Of a stretch of 64,000 nt of DNA, positions 42,411-51,114 are shown in pieces (position 1 is the first letter of the stretch; every line of letters starts with the position of its first letter). The stretch spans positions 2,480,001-2,544,000 of the forward strand of contig NZ_CP024047.1 in assembly GCF_003430825.1 (NCBI RefSeq), written 5' to 3'. Under the pieces are notes generated by a model. That model searched no databases and was not told the DNA's origin. It was given only the letters and a program-made list of their open reading frames with translations. The DNA comes from Natrarchaeobaculum sulfurireducens. Lineage in GTDB: Archaea > Halobacteriota > Halobacteria > Halobacteriales > Natrialbaceae. The position numbers were made by a program, and so were the translations under genes.

Positions 42411-43295
42411 TCACAGCGTAGCTTTGACAGCGTGTTTGAGTGCCTCTCGCCCTGGTTTCCGCAGTAGTTTTCGTCGAAGTTGGAACGCTCGGAGATACTG
42501 TGTGAGCTTATCTTTTGAGATGCCTCGATGAGGCGAGAACCACGGTCGCAGCAGCGATCCGTGGCTCTCGCAGGTGTTGACGTGAACGTCTTTGTCGGCG
42601 TATTCGCCGTCGCCGTGGACGACGTATTCGCGGTCGAATGCGTCGTCCTCGGCCAGCGGATCGTAGGCACGAAATCCGTCCGTGTAGATGGTCAGTGGCT
42701 CCTTCTCGCGGTTTGCGAGAAGGAGCCGAATAGTCGATTCATCGGCGGATTTCGCTGGGATCACGTACCGATCGCCGGTACCACGATCGACGATCGTGAA
42801 CACCGGCGGTTTGTCCTGGTCGTACGATCCTCGCCCACGCGTGGACAGGCCACGCGAGCGCGACTCTTGGTCGCGCTCGCGGCCTTTCAACCCTGCAGAA
42901 ACGTAGATCTCGTCGATTTCGACCGACCCGACGAGGTCGAGTGACCGGGCGTCGAGCGCCTTCGTGAAGCGCTCGACGCGCTGGTAGATCGTTTTGTACT
43001 GAACATCGATCTCTAGCTGAAGTTGGCGAAGACTCGTGTTAAACCGGAGAAATGCGTAAATCGAGAACAGCCACTTCCTGAGCGCGACCTTCGAATGGGC
43101 AAAGATCGTGCCGGTCTTGTCGTTGAACGTGCGGTCGCAATTCTTACAGAGATAGCGCTGAAAGTGCCCATAGCTGCCGTTCTTGACCGCCAGGTCAGAA
43201 CGGCAGCGAGGGCAAGTAACACCGTTACGCCAGCGAACCTGCTGCAACAGGTCCGCTGCGACCGATTCCGACCCAAACACATCTAGCGGAATCAT
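42411..43295 (-). CDS. IS1595-family transposase
   Basis: A 294-residue transposase; a start 16 codons upstream (43343) is possible, but the family usually begins at MIPLDVFGSES. An N-terminal zinc ribbon (CPRC and CKNC, about 28-53) precedes a helix-turn-helix region and the catalytic domain with VEIDEIYVSAGLKG (first Asp/Glu), IYTDGFRAY (second Asp) and NTCESHGSLLRPW with the third acidic/Asn position. All parts are present with no frameshift, so the enzyme is probably functional. The stop codon abuts the inner copy of the left terminal repeat. Confidence 0.93.
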   Translation of the reverse strand: MIPLDVFGSESVAADLLQQVRWRNGVTCPRCRSDLAVKNGSYGHFQRYLCKNCDRTFNDKTGTIFAHSKVALRKWLFSIYAFLRFNTSLRQLQLEIDVQYKTIYQRVERFTKALDARSLDLVGSVEIDEIYVSAGLKGRERDQESRSRGLSTRGRGSYDQDKPPVFTIVDRGTGDRYVIPAKSADESTIRLLLANREKEPLTIYTDGFRAYDPLAEDDAFDREYVVHGDGEYADKDVHVNTCESHGSLLRPWFSPHRGISKDKLTQYLRAFQLRRKLLRKPGREALKHAVKATL

Positions 43296-43360
43296 GCCTA
43301 ACGGACACCGCTGACGCGGTGTCCTTGCTCTCTTCGATTCCACAGCGACAGCTGAGCAGT

Positions 43361-43385
43361 ATCAACAATCTCCTACAGAAGAGCG
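43361..43385 (-). repeat. Right terminal inverted repeat of the IS
   Basis: Read on the minus strand it begins CGCTCTTCTGTAGGAG and matches the left end at 21 of 25 positions. Confidence 0.88.
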
Positions 43386-43394
43386 TACGTTATA
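43386..43394 (+). repeat. Right flanking direct repeat of the IS element
   Basis: TACGTTATA, matching the left flank at 42350-42358. It is part of an AT-rich stretch (TTATAATAG) that could be promoter sequence for the CinA-like gene about 105 bases downstream. Confidence 0.85.
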
Positions 43395-43498
43395 ATAGAT
43401 ATTCGGTGTGAGTGACGAGACATCGATCGGGAGTCGAGTCCGGGCTGACCGACCGGGTCGAACGAGACGCATTTGAGGTCACCGTTCGAACGGGGAGT

Positions 43499-44182
43499 AT
43501 GAACGTCGCAATCGTAACGGTCGGCGACGAGTTGCTCGCCGGTCGGACGACGAATACGAACGCCACGTGGCTCTGTGAGCGGCTAGCCGACCGTGGCGTC
43601 GGCGTCGAGCGGGTCACGACCGTTCCAGACCGGATCGGAGACATCGCCCGCGTTGTCAACGAGTACCGCGCCGAGTACGACGCCGTACTCGTCACGGGCG
43701 GACTCGGGCCCACACACGACGACGTCACGATGGAGGCCGTCGCAGCTGCCCTTGGCCGGTCGATGGAAGAACACGAAGACGCGCTTCGCTGGCTCGAGGA
43801 CTCGGGGTATTCCCGGAACGACCTCACCGAAGGGACGACGGAGCTTCCGGCGGGGGCCCGGGCGCTACACAACGAGGTCGGCGTCGCTCCAGGGGCCGCA
43901 CTCGAGGGAATCTACGTCTTACCCGGCGTACCGGCGGAGATGAAAGCGATGTTCGAGGGGATCGAACCCGAGTTTTCTGGGACGCCGACTTACCGTGAAG
44001 TCGTCGTCGCAGACGAACCCGAAAGTGCATTACTCGGCCGACTTGCGGAGTTACGCGAGCGATTCGACGTCTCGGTCGGAAGTTATCCGGGCGAGAGCGT
44101 CCGAATCGCGATCGAGAGTGCGGACGAAGCGACCACAGCCGAGGCTACAGCGTGGCTTCGTGATCGCGTCGAGAAGGTGTAG
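43499..44182 (+). CDS. CinA/MoaB-like molybdopterin-binding-fold protein
   Basis: A 227-residue protein equal to the N-terminal COG1058 domain of CinA. MNVAIVTVGDELLAGRTTN and the VTGGLGPTHDDVT block are diagnostic, and YVLPGVPAEMKAMFE follows. The C-terminal NMN-deamidase (PncC) domain of bacterial CinA is absent, as is usual in archaea. CinA-type domains have been linked to ADP-ribose/NAD-related hydrolysis; the role in archaea is unsettled. The start at MNVAIV is the family start. An IS element lies 113 bases upstream. Confidence 0.85.
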   Translation: MNVAIVTVGDELLAGRTTNTNATWLCERLADRGVGVERVTTVPDRIGDIARVVNEYRAEYDAVLVTGGLGPTHDDVTMEAVAAALGRSMEEHEDALRWLEDSGYSRNDLTEGTTELPAGARALHNEVGVAPGAALEGIYVLPGVPAEMKAMFEGIEPEFSGTPTYREVVVADEPESALLGRLAELRERFDVSVGSYPGESVRIAIESADEATTAEATAWLRDRVEKV

Positions 44183-44184
44183 TG

Positions 44185-44307
44185 TTAGCGGTACAGATAG
44201 CCCAGCCAGAGCAGCGCCACCAGCACGCCGAGCGCAAGCGTCCCCCAGCCGACGATGTCCATCGGTAACACCGGTTCCGCCTCGAGCACGTACGTGAGTT
44301 CGTTCAT
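44185..44307 (-). CDS. Small single-span membrane protein (40 aa)
   Basis: Reads MNELTYVLEAEPVLPMDIVG followed by a hydrophobic segment ending in LYR. It has one membrane helix (about 19-37) and an acidic amino end. The gene ends two bases from the convergent CinA-like stop and is divergent from the NAD kinase-like gene. Clean hydrophobic pattern and G/C-ending codons support coding, but no family is recognised. Confidence 0.5.
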   Translation of the reverse strand: MNELTYVLEAEPVLPMDIVGWGTLALGVLVALLWLGYLYR

Positions 44308-44399
44308 GGCCGACGGTCGGGGCCGATCCCTCTTAGTTTTTCAGATACGGGCCGGCGGAACCACCACATCCTTTTGCGTCGACCCGCCGAACGGACCGT

Positions 44400-45509
44400 A
44401 TGGACGCGCTGGGGTTCGTCATCAACCCGATCGCCGGTATGGGCGGTCGGGTCGGCCTGAAAGGAACCGACGGAAAACTCGAGGACGCACGTGAGCTAGG
44501 CGCAGAGCCACGGGCTCCCGACCGGGCACGGGAGGCGCTTCGGTCGTTACGACGGCGCGAGCCTGACGTATCCGTCCTCACTGCAGCCGGTGTGCTGGGT
44601 GAGTACGCCGCCCGCGACGCCGGCTACGAACCGACGGTCGTCTACGACCCGGTCGACGACGGGGATGCAGAGCACCGACCGGAGGACCCGGCGAACCCCG
44701 GGACGAGTGCGGCCGACACCCGGGCAGCCGTCGAGGCGATACTCGCACACGGCGTCGACCTCGTCCTCTTCGTCGGGGGCGACGGGACGGCCGTCGACGT
44801 CGCGGGCGTCCTCGAGGGCGCTGGAGAGAAGACGCCGATGCTCGGCGTACCGGCGGGCGTCAAGATATATTCGTCGGTGTTCGCGGTAACGCCAGCCGAC
44901 GCGGGGCGGATCGCGGCCGAGTTCGAGCGCGTCGACTCCCGAGAGGTGAACGACATCGACGAGGAGGCCTACCGCGAAGGGGAGGTACGCTCGGAACTCA
45001 GGGCCATCGCCCCGGTTCCGGTTGCCCCCGACGTTCAATCCGGCAAGCAGGTTGCGAGCGGAAGTCCCGACTCGCTGGCCGCAGGATTCGCTCGCGAGGT
45101 CGAATCGGGCCGAACCTACGTCTTCGGCCCTGGAAGTACCGTCGGCGCGATCGAGACGGAACTGGGTTTCGAACCGTCGCCACTCGGCGTCGACGTCTGG
45201 CGTGACGGCGAGGTCCTCGTCCGCGACGCGTCCGAAGCCGAGATTCTGGACGTGCTCGAGGACCCGACCACGATCGTCGTCTCGCCGATCGGCGGCCAGG
45301 GCTTCATCTTCGGGCGAGGGAACCACCAGATATCGCCGGCCGTCATCGACTTGGCCGACACGGTCGAGGTCGTCGCCGCCGACGAGAAGCTAGACGCTCT
45401 GGACGTTCTTCGCGTCGATACTGACGACGAGGAGATCGACGAGGCCCTCCGTGGCTGGATTCGGGTCCGAACCGGTCGGTTCACCACCCGGCTCGTGAAT
45501 GTTGTATAA
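44400..45509 (+). CDS. ATP-NAD kinase-like protein (COG3199)
   Basis: A 369-residue protein of the NAD kinase/diacylglycerol kinase superfamily. FVINPIAGMGGRVGLKGTDG opens the fold and GGDGT (126-130) in LFVGGDGTAVDVA is the nucleotide-binding motif; GVPAGVKIYSSVFA is the next conserved block. The family is annotated as a predicted polyphosphate- or ATP-dependent NAD kinase, related to AcoX, and differs from the main NAD kinase. The substrate is therefore uncertain. It is followed by the PhoU-like regulator gene 103 bases away. Confidence 0.85.
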   Translation: MDALGFVINPIAGMGGRVGLKGTDGKLEDARELGAEPRAPDRAREALRSLRRREPDVSVLTAAGVLGEYAARDAGYEPTVVYDPVDDGDAEHRPEDPANPGTSAADTRAAVEAILAHGVDLVLFVGGDGTAVDVAGVLEGAGEKTPMLGVPAGVKIYSSVFAVTPADAGRIAAEFERVDSREVNDIDEEAYREGEVRSELRAIAPVPVAPDVQSGKQVASGSPDSLAAGFAREVESGRTYVFGPGSTVGAIETELGFEPSPLGVDVWRDGEVLVRDASEAEILDVLEDPTTIVVSPIGGQGFIFGRGNHQISPAVIDLADTVEVVAADEKLDALDVLRVDTDDEEIDEALRGWIRVRTGRFTTRLVNVV

Positions 45510-45570
45510 GGACTGGTCGACTTCCTCGTATAGACGGGACAATATAACGTTTTAGAGAATATGCAATGCC

Positions 45571-45585
45571 AATATAGTCAATATT
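45571..45585. promoter_or_regulatory. Palindrome in the promoter of the AbrB-PhoU gene
   Basis: AATAT-AGTCA-ATATT lies 28-42 bases before the ATG at 45613, overlapping the best TATA-like stretch (ATATTAAG). Its position would let a regulator, perhaps the AbrB-domain product itself, control transcription. Confidence 0.4.
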
Positions 45586-45612
45586 AAGGCCAGGTCGTGC
45601 ATACGGCCCGGT

Positions 45613-46644
45613 ATGGAAACGCGGAAAGTGCAGCGACTCGGCCCGTCTACGCTCGCGATGACTCTTCCTGCCGAGTGGGCAGCGGAACACGGCGTCGAGA
45701 AAGGCGACGAAGTGTCGCTTCGGACCAGCGGCAAGGGCACGCTGACAGTGATGCCCGAGTCCGCCAGCACCGAAGAGACCGAGGCGATCATCCACACAGA
45801 CGAGTTAGACGCTGACGCCGTCGAACGTGCGATCGTAGCCCAGTACGTTCTCGGCCGACGAATTATTCGAATCGAACGCGAAGACGGCGCGCTCGACTCC
45901 GATCACATCAACGCGGTCTACCAGGCCGAAACGCAGCTGATGGGCCTTGGCGTCATCGAAGAGACGCCCGAGAGCATCTCCATTCGGTGTTCTGTCGACC
46001 CCGAAGACTTCACGCTCGACAACCTGCTAGAACGGCTCGAGCGGACCGGCCAGACGATGCGAGGGGAGGCAATCAAAGCACTCGCTCACGGTAACCCCGA
46101 CCTCGCCCAGCGGGCGCTCAACCGCGAGCGGCAGGCGAACAAGATCTTCGTCCTCTTGCTTCGACTGATCTTCACCGCCTACCAGAACCCGAACCTCGCC
46201 CGCGCGGTTGGACTGAACAGCGGGTTCCCCCTGATCGGCTACCGATCGATCGCGAAGAATCTCGAGCTGACGGCGGACAACGCCGAAGACATCGCCGAGA
46301 TCGTCATCGAGACCGACGGGCACAGCCTGAACGTCGACAGCTCCGTGATGCGTGACATCCGGGAGCTCAACGAGCAGGTCGACCTGATCACGACGCAGTC
46401 AGTCGAGGCAGCCGTCGAACGCGACTACAACAAATCGAACGAGGTTCGCCGTCTGTTCAGAGAGATTTCGGATCGAGAACAGGAGATTCTCGCCGATCTC
46501 CCCGAGATGGACAACGCGGATCTCCTGCGGGTCCGCGAGGTACTCGTCAGCCTCCAGCAGACCGCCCAGTACGCCATGCGAAACGCCGAGATCGCGGCCA
46601 ACCTCGCTCTCAACGAGGAGTCAGAACACACGACGATCAGGTAG
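45613..46644 (+). CDS. AbrB-PhoU fusion regulator
   Basis: A 343-residue protein: N-terminal AbrB/SpoVT DNA-binding domain (about 4-50: KVQRLGPSTLAMTLPAEWAAE) fused to PhoU-type helical repeats (about 120-335, with acidic-helix blocks such as ALNRERQANKIFVLLLR and LELTADNAEDIAEIV). Archaeal members of this arrangement are thought to act as phosphate-uptake regulators by combining DNA binding with PhoU-like sensing. No pst transporter genes are adjacent in the window, so its targets must be elsewhere. A palindrome sits over its likely TATA box. Confidence 0.88.
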   Translation: METRKVQRLGPSTLAMTLPAEWAAEHGVEKGDEVSLRTSGKGTLTVMPESASTEETEAIIHTDELDADAVERAIVAQYVLGRRIIRIEREDGALDSDHINAVYQAETQLMGLGVIEETPESISIRCSVDPEDFTLDNLLERLERTGQTMRGEAIKALAHGNPDLAQRALNRERQANKIFVLLLRLIFTAYQNPNLARAVGLNSGFPLIGYRSIAKNLELTADNAEDIAEIVIETDGHSLNVDSSVMRDIRELNEQVDLITTQSVEAAVERDYNKSNEVRRLFREISDREQEILADLPEMDNADLLRVREVLVSLQQTAQYAMRNAEIAANLALNEESEHTTIR

Positions 46645-46753
46645 GTCCTCGAGACTCGAGTAGCCGGTCCGTCTAACCGCCACCGGACACCGCTTCTCGA
46701 TCGGGTCGGCTAAAATAAGTGCAATTAAGAGACCTCACTCACAACGCCCGATC

Positions 46754-46942
46754 ATGGCTACGCAATCGGAGTCGTCGACGGATATGGGTGTCGGACTCGC
46801 GCTCGCACTCAGCGCGATCGCGGTCATTGGTGCCGCGCTGATGTACACCGGTGCACCGGACATCGAGGCTGCATGGGGCTTCGCCGCAGCCATGATCTTT
46901 AGCTCGCTGGCGGTCGTCGGCATCCACCTCTACTGGGGCTGA
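46754..46942 (+). CDS. Small two-span membrane protein (62 aa)
   Basis: An acidic, hydroxyl-rich N-terminus is followed by two hydrophobic helices (about 13-31 and 41-60), ending HLYWG. Conserved small haloarchaeal proteins have this pattern, but no function is known. It stands alone, with an AT-rich TAAAATAAG box about 40 bases upstream as a possible promoter. Confidence 0.65.
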   Translation: MATQSESSTDMGVGLALALSAIAVIGAALMYTGAPDIEAAWGFAAAMIFSSLAVVGIHLYWG

Positions 46943-47103
46943 CCGTCGACTCGCTCCCCGACTCGACCGACGACGGAGCGTGAGCACCCGGTCCCGGTCC
47001 GCCGACCCGAACGAGCCTGCTTTTCAGACGGTCTACTGTACGTCGGTGCCGGCACAACCGCCGTCCGAGCCGCGGGTGCGCCCGATAACTGGGGCAGTCC
47101 GGG

Positions 47104-48252
47104 TCAGACGACGTCAGTACGCTCGAGCAGACGCTCGAGTCGGTCGATCGCGTCGGTAATCGACTCGGTGTCGGTCGCATACGAGAATCGAAGGTACTCA
47201 CTCGCAGACTCGCCGAAGTCGACGCCCGGTGTGACGGCGACGCCCGCCGTCTCGAGGAACAGATCGGCGATCTCGAGCGTCTCACCCGGCAGGTCGGAGA
47301 CGTCGACCAGCAGGTAGTACGCACCTTGTGGGGTGTAACCGAGGTCGAGCCCCCAGTCGGTGACAGCGTCGACCAGCAGGTCGCGACGCGCCCGGTATCG
47401 GTCGCGGATCTCGGCCAGTCGGTCGGCGGACGGCTCGAGCGCAGCGATGCCGGCGTCCTGGACGAAGTTGGGCGCACAGATCAGCAGGTTCTGCATCAAC
47501 CGGTTGACGGCGTCGACGAACGCCGGCGGGACGACGAGCCAGCCGAGTCGCCAACCGGTCATCCCGAAGCGTTTCGAGAAGCCGTCGAGGACGAACGCGT
47601 CATCGGTGTACTCGAGGATCGTGTGGTCGTCGACGCCGTAAGAGAGGCCGTGATAGATCTCGTCCGAGATGATCGTCGTGTCGGTCCGGGATGCAGTCCT
47701 CGAGAGGGCGGCGAGGGTCGAGCCGTCCATCACGGCCCCAGTCGGGTTTGCAGGTGAGTTGAGCACGAGCGCGCGGGTCGACGCCTCGAGCGCCGCCTCA
47801 AAGTCGCCGATGTCGGGCTTGAAGGCGTTCTCCGGACGGAGCGGGATGGTCTCGACCCGGCCGCCGACGGTTCGAACGAAGTTCGGGTAACACGCGTAGT
47901 GTGGGTCCGTGAGGGCGACGGTGTCACCGGGATCGACGATGGCCGCCATCGCGAGCAACAACCCCGGGGACGACCCCGGCGTCACCACGATACGCCCGGG
48001 ATCGACGTTGACGCCGTACGTTCGGTCGTAGTAGGCGGAGATCGCTCGTCTGAGCGCCGGCTTTCCCCGCGAAGCTGTATAGCCAGTGTTGCCCGCCTGG
48101 ATCGACTCGATGGCCGTCTCGGCCACCCTGGCTGGTGGCTCGAAGTCCGGCTCGCCGACCTCGAGGTGAACTACGTCCTCGAGTTCGTTCGCCCGTTCCA
48201 GGACGTCCATCGCGATGAACGGTGACACGTCGGCTGCCCGCTGAGAAGTCAT
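47104..48252 (-). CDS. Class I/II PLP-dependent aminotransferase
   Basis: A 382-residue fold-type I aminotransferase. Lys227 in DGFSKRFGMTGWRLG binds pyridoxal phosphate; NSPANPTG (165-172), SDEIYHGL (196-203) with the cofactor-ring Asp and Tyr, and RFSYATD with the carboxylate-binding Arg near the end are all present. An N-terminal LEVGEPDFEPP block is typical of the aspartate/aromatic/alanine subgroup. The amino-acid specificity cannot be read from sequence, and the neighbours give no hint. Cytosolic. Confidence 0.9.
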   Translation of the reverse strand: MTSQRAADVSPFIAMDVLERANELEDVVHLEVGEPDFEPPARVAETAIESIQAGNTGYTASRGKPALRRAISAYYDRTYGVNVDPGRIVVTPGSSPGLLLAMAAIVDPGDTVALTDPHYACYPNFVRTVGGRVETIPLRPENAFKPDIGDFEAALEASTRALVLNSPANPTGAVMDGSTLAALSRTASRTDTTIISDEIYHGLSYGVDDHTILEYTDDAFVLDGFSKRFGMTGWRLGWLVVPPAFVDAVNRLMQNLLICAPNFVQDAGIAALEPSADRLAEIRDRYRARRDLLVDAVTDWGLDLGYTPQGAYYLLVDVSDLPGETLEIADLFLETAGVAVTPGVDFGESASEYLRFSYATDTESITDAIDRLERLLERTDVV

Positions 48253-48507
48253 CGGTAAGCGTCACGTACGCCCCCGATGGCGTATGAGCGTATCGAACGG
48301 TGCCGCGGGGGCGAGTTCTCACGTTCGGCTGATGGAGGTTCGGCTCAGGGGTGGCGCCTCGACGACGCGACAGCACCAACTTGCCGATGTCGATACCGGC
48401 GGCCTCGAGCGTCGAGTGTCGCTTCGCGAACAGTAGACAGCGACGTTCAGCGAGTACGATAGCTGCAAACGTTAAGAGCGAGGAGGCCTTACTGGCGGGC
48501 ACGGACG

Positions 48508-48732
48508 ATGACCGACTACTCCGACGAAGAGCAGCGGATCCTCTCGTACCTCCGCGAGAGCACCGCCCGTGGTGAACGATACTTCCGGGCGAAAAATATC
48601 GCGAACGCAATCGGACTCTCGTCGAAGCAGGTAGGTGCACGGCTCCCGCATCTGGCCGAGAAATCTGACGACATCGACATCGAAAAGTGGGGGCGTGCCC
48701 GCTCGACGACGTGGAAAGTGACGGTGAGTTGA
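48508..48732 (+). CDS. Small winged-helix-like protein (74 aa)
   Basis: A 74-residue protein, apparently a lone winged helix: SDEEQRILSYLRES, RYFRAKNIANAIGLSSKQVG and a final strand TTWKVTVS. It resembles a family of small haloarchaeal DNA-binding-like proteins of unknown function. The gene is divergent from the aminotransferase with a 255-base spacer in which no other feature was found. Confidence 0.75.
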   Translation: MTDYSDEEQRILSYLRESTARGERYFRAKNIANAIGLSSKQVGARLPHLAEKSDDIDIEKWGRARSTTWKVTVS

Positions 48733-48817
48733 CTAGGCGGTCACACCCGGACCGTGACCGCTCGAAAGACGGGTGCGGTCCACGGCCTTTTTATCAGTGA
48801 ATCCCCCACGTAGAGGC

Positions 48818-49255
48818 ATGACTGTACGGGTCGAGCGGTCGTTCGAACTACCGGCACCCCCCGATCGCGTCTGGGACTTCATCTCCGATCCGAAAAACCG
48901 GGCCCGATCGATCAGCGTCGTCAACGAGTTCGTCGCCACCGATCCTGACGGACGGCGGGTTACCTGGCACGTCGACTTACCGATTCCACTCGTACGGCGA
49001 ACGGTACAGGTCGACACCGAAGACGTCTCCCGCAGGCCACCGGAGTACGTCAAGTTCGTCGGCAGCTCGAAAGTGATGGAGGTGACCGGCGAACACACGA
49101 TCGTCGAGACCGACGGCGGCTCGCGCCTCGAGAACCGCTTCGTCGTCGACGGCAAGTTCCCAGGCGTCGAGACGTTTTTCAAACGAAACCTCGACGACGA
49201 ACTGACGAATCTCCAGCGCGCGCTCGAGCGCGACCTCGACCGAGGTGGGGCGTGA
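48818..49255 (+). CDS. SRPBCC/START-like (CoxG-type) protein
   Basis: A 145-residue START-fold protein with the opening RVERSFELPAPPDRVWDFISDP and a C-terminal amphipathic helix (FFKRNLDDELTNLQRALE). Such proteins bind hydrophobic ligands or carbon-monoxide-dehydrogenase partners; nothing here identifies a ligand. The start at MTVRVERSFE is chosen because it begins the first strand. Four bases separate it from the nitrilase gene, so the two are probably one operon. Confidence 0.82.
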   Translation: MTVRVERSFELPAPPDRVWDFISDPKNRARSISVVNEFVATDPDGRRVTWHVDLPIPLVRRTVQVDTEDVSRRPPEYVKFVGSSKVMEVTGEHTIVETDGGSRLENRFVVDGKFPGVETFFKRNLDDELTNLQRALERDLDRGGA

Positions 49256-49259
49256 GCCG

Positions 49260-50111
49260 ATGACTGGTTCGACGTCCGCCCCGGACGAACTGACGATCGC
49301 CCTCGCGCAACTGCACGTCGAGGCCGGTAACGTGACGGCAAACCTCGAGCGTGCACTCGAGGCGATCGAACAGGCGGCTGCCCGTGGCGCGGATCTGGTT
49401 GCACTGCCGGAACTGTTTTCGGTCGGCTTCTTCGCGTTCGATCGGTACGACGAACTCGCCGAACCTGTCGAGGGCGAGACGCTCACGCGGGTCCGCGAGG
49501 CAGCCGCCGACGCCGGCGTTGCAGTCCTCGCGGGAAGCATCGTCGAAGACCTCGCCGCGACGGAGTCGGTTCCGACGCCTGCCGACGAGGGGCTAGCAAA
49601 CACTGCCGTCCTGTTCGACGCCGACGGGAACCGAAAGCTGGCGTATCGAAAGCACCACCTCTTCGGCTATGAGTCCGCCGAGTCGGAGTTGCTCGTCCCT
49701 GGCGAGCGACTCGAGACGGCGAGCGTTTGCGGGATGACCGTCGCCGTCACGACCTGCTACGATCTCCGATTTCCGGAGCTGTACCGCCGGTTCGTCGACG
49801 ACGGGGCCGACCTCTTGCTCGTCCCGAGCGCGTGGCCCTATCCCCGGATCGAACACTGGGAGACCCTCTCGCGGGCCCGAGCGATCGAAAACCAGTGTTA
49901 TGTCGCGACAATAAACGGCAGCGGCCACTTCCCCGAGGCCGACGCGACGCTGCTCGGCCGGTCCACCGTTTACGACCCGTGGGGCGTCCCACTCGCCTCG
50001 AGCGGCGAGGAGCCGTCGTTGATCACCTGCGAACTCGAGCCGGGCCGCGTCGATTCGGTTCGCGAGGAGTTTCCCGCACTGGACGACCGGCGAGTTGGCC
50101 GACAGGAGTGA
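49260..50111 (+). CDS. Carbon-nitrogen hydrolase (nitrilase superfamily)
   Basis: A 283-residue cytosolic amidase with the Glu-Lys-Cys triad intact: Glu51 in ALPELFSVGF, Lys131 in YRKHHLFGY and Cys166 in TTCYDLRFPEL. The pattern resembles Nit1/omega-amidase and N-carbamoyl hydrolase groups; the substrate is not determined. It is preceded by the SRPBCC gene four bases upstream, and an oligo-T tract follows. Confidence 0.9.
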   Translation: MTGSTSAPDELTIALAQLHVEAGNVTANLERALEAIEQAAARGADLVALPELFSVGFFAFDRYDELAEPVEGETLTRVREAAADAGVAVLAGSIVEDLAATESVPTPADEGLANTAVLFDADGNRKLAYRKHHLFGYESAESELLVPGERLETASVCGMTVAVTTCYDLRFPELYRRFVDDGADLLLVPSAWPYPRIEHWETLSRARAIENQCYVATINGSGHFPEADATLLGRSTVYDPWGVPLASSGEEPSLITCELEPGRVDSVREEFPALDDRRVGRQE

Positions 50112-50429
50112 GGTCACGGCAGCTACCGACCGCTGACTTTTTATTCGGTCGCACCCTCAGCAGAATTGCCGGTACAGGCGCTTTTCACGTCGTAACCGGC
50201 ACAGCGCGTCACTCCGGGCCGTCGAACGCTCGGCTCCCGGGACCGAGCGAACCTCGTCCGTCCCCTCTCCACGTCCGCACCCCTCGTTCATCCCTTTCGA
50301 GACGGATTCACTGACTCACCACTGAGAGACGACGCCGGGACGAAATCCGGCGTTTCGAGGAGACGAACCGTCGCCAGTCCACCGTGGCACTCGGCCCTAT
50401 CTCTCGAGAAACACTCACAACAGGCCGAC
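50112..50429. other. Intergenic stretch with oligo-T terminator, otherwise featureless
   Basis: 318 bases between the nitrilase gene and the convergent membrane hydrolase gene. TTTTT at 50138-50142 is a likely terminator for the nitrilase transcript. A weak 6-bp stem (GCCGGT with ACCGGC) lies further right. No gene, RNA or repeat is supported in the rest. Confidence 0.5.
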
Positions 50430-50990
50430 TCAGGAACTGTCCGGCGTCGGGCGAACGCGCTCGAGCAGTCCACGGATCGGCTCGAGGCCGGGATAGCCGT
50501 CGTCTCGCCAGACGGCCAGCGCGACCGCAGCGAAGACGAACTCCGAGAGGAAGTACGGGTCACTCATCGAATCGACGAGGAGTCCGAGGACGCTCGGCGC
50601 ACCGCTCTCGTAAGCGTCGACGGGCGTAATGGGCCACAGCAGATGGGCCCCGGTTTCGTCGGGGTCCCAGAGGATCGGCACCGCGTCGACGATCGTATGC
50701 GAAAGCGCCCCGATCGCGAACGCGATGGCGTACTCGCCTCGAGCGTACCGCCGGGCGAGCAGATAGCCCGCGATCGAAAGCGGCACCAGGAACAACAGCG
50801 AGTGACCGAGCGTCCGACCCGTCGGGAGGATACCCAGATACCACGCCAGCGGTTTGTCGAGCAGGTCCGGGAACTGGCTGGCGAAGACCAGTGCCAGCAC
50901 TGCGAGGTGTCCCGGCGGGAGGTCGTACCGGAGGCGGGTCGAGAGAGTATAACAGAGGTACGCGATGGCGACGTGTCCGAGCGGCCACAT
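50430..50990 (-). CDS. YdjM-like membrane-bound metal-dependent hydrolase
   Basis: A 186-residue membrane protein of the YdjM/DUF457 family. Conserved His/Asp positions expected of a metal site are visible: His6 in WPLGHVAIAY, ASQFPDLLDKPLAW, GRTLGHSLLF and ALSHTIVDAVP. Four to five membrane segments are predicted. Family members are annotated as putative membrane-bound hydrolases of unknown substrate, induced in the SOS response in bacteria. It reads away from the YqjF-like gene. Confidence 0.82.
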   Translation of the reverse strand: MWPLGHVAIAYLCYTLSTRLRYDLPPGHLAVLALVFASQFPDLLDKPLAWYLGILPTGRTLGHSLLFLVPLSIAGYLLARRYARGEYAIAFAIGALSHTIVDAVPILWDPDETGAHLLWPITPVDAYESGAPSVLGLLVDSMSDPYFLSEFVFAAVALAVWRDDGYPGLEPIRGLLERVRPTPDSS

Positions 50991-51114
50991 GCTGGCCGGA
51001 ACGATGTGGAGGGCAAGTAAATCTGTTCCGAGACCCGCTCGCGGACGCTCGTCGACGAGTACACACGGTTCCGCTACCGAAACCGGAAAACGGGACGTGT
51101 CCTAACGATCACCC

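Larger units (their letters stand above)
42359..43385 (-). mobile_element. Complete IS1595-family (ISH4-type) insertion sequence
   Basis: 1027 bases with one transposase gene reading leftward, imperfect terminal inverted repeats of about 25 bp (21 matches) and identical 9-bp flanking repeats. The left terminal repeat is present twice in tandem, and the transposase stop immediately follows the inner copy. The insertion lies between the winged-helix gene and the CinA-like gene, and has split what was one short intergenic region. Intact ends, an intact transposase and identical flanks point to a recent insertion that may still be mobile. Confidence 0.93.
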
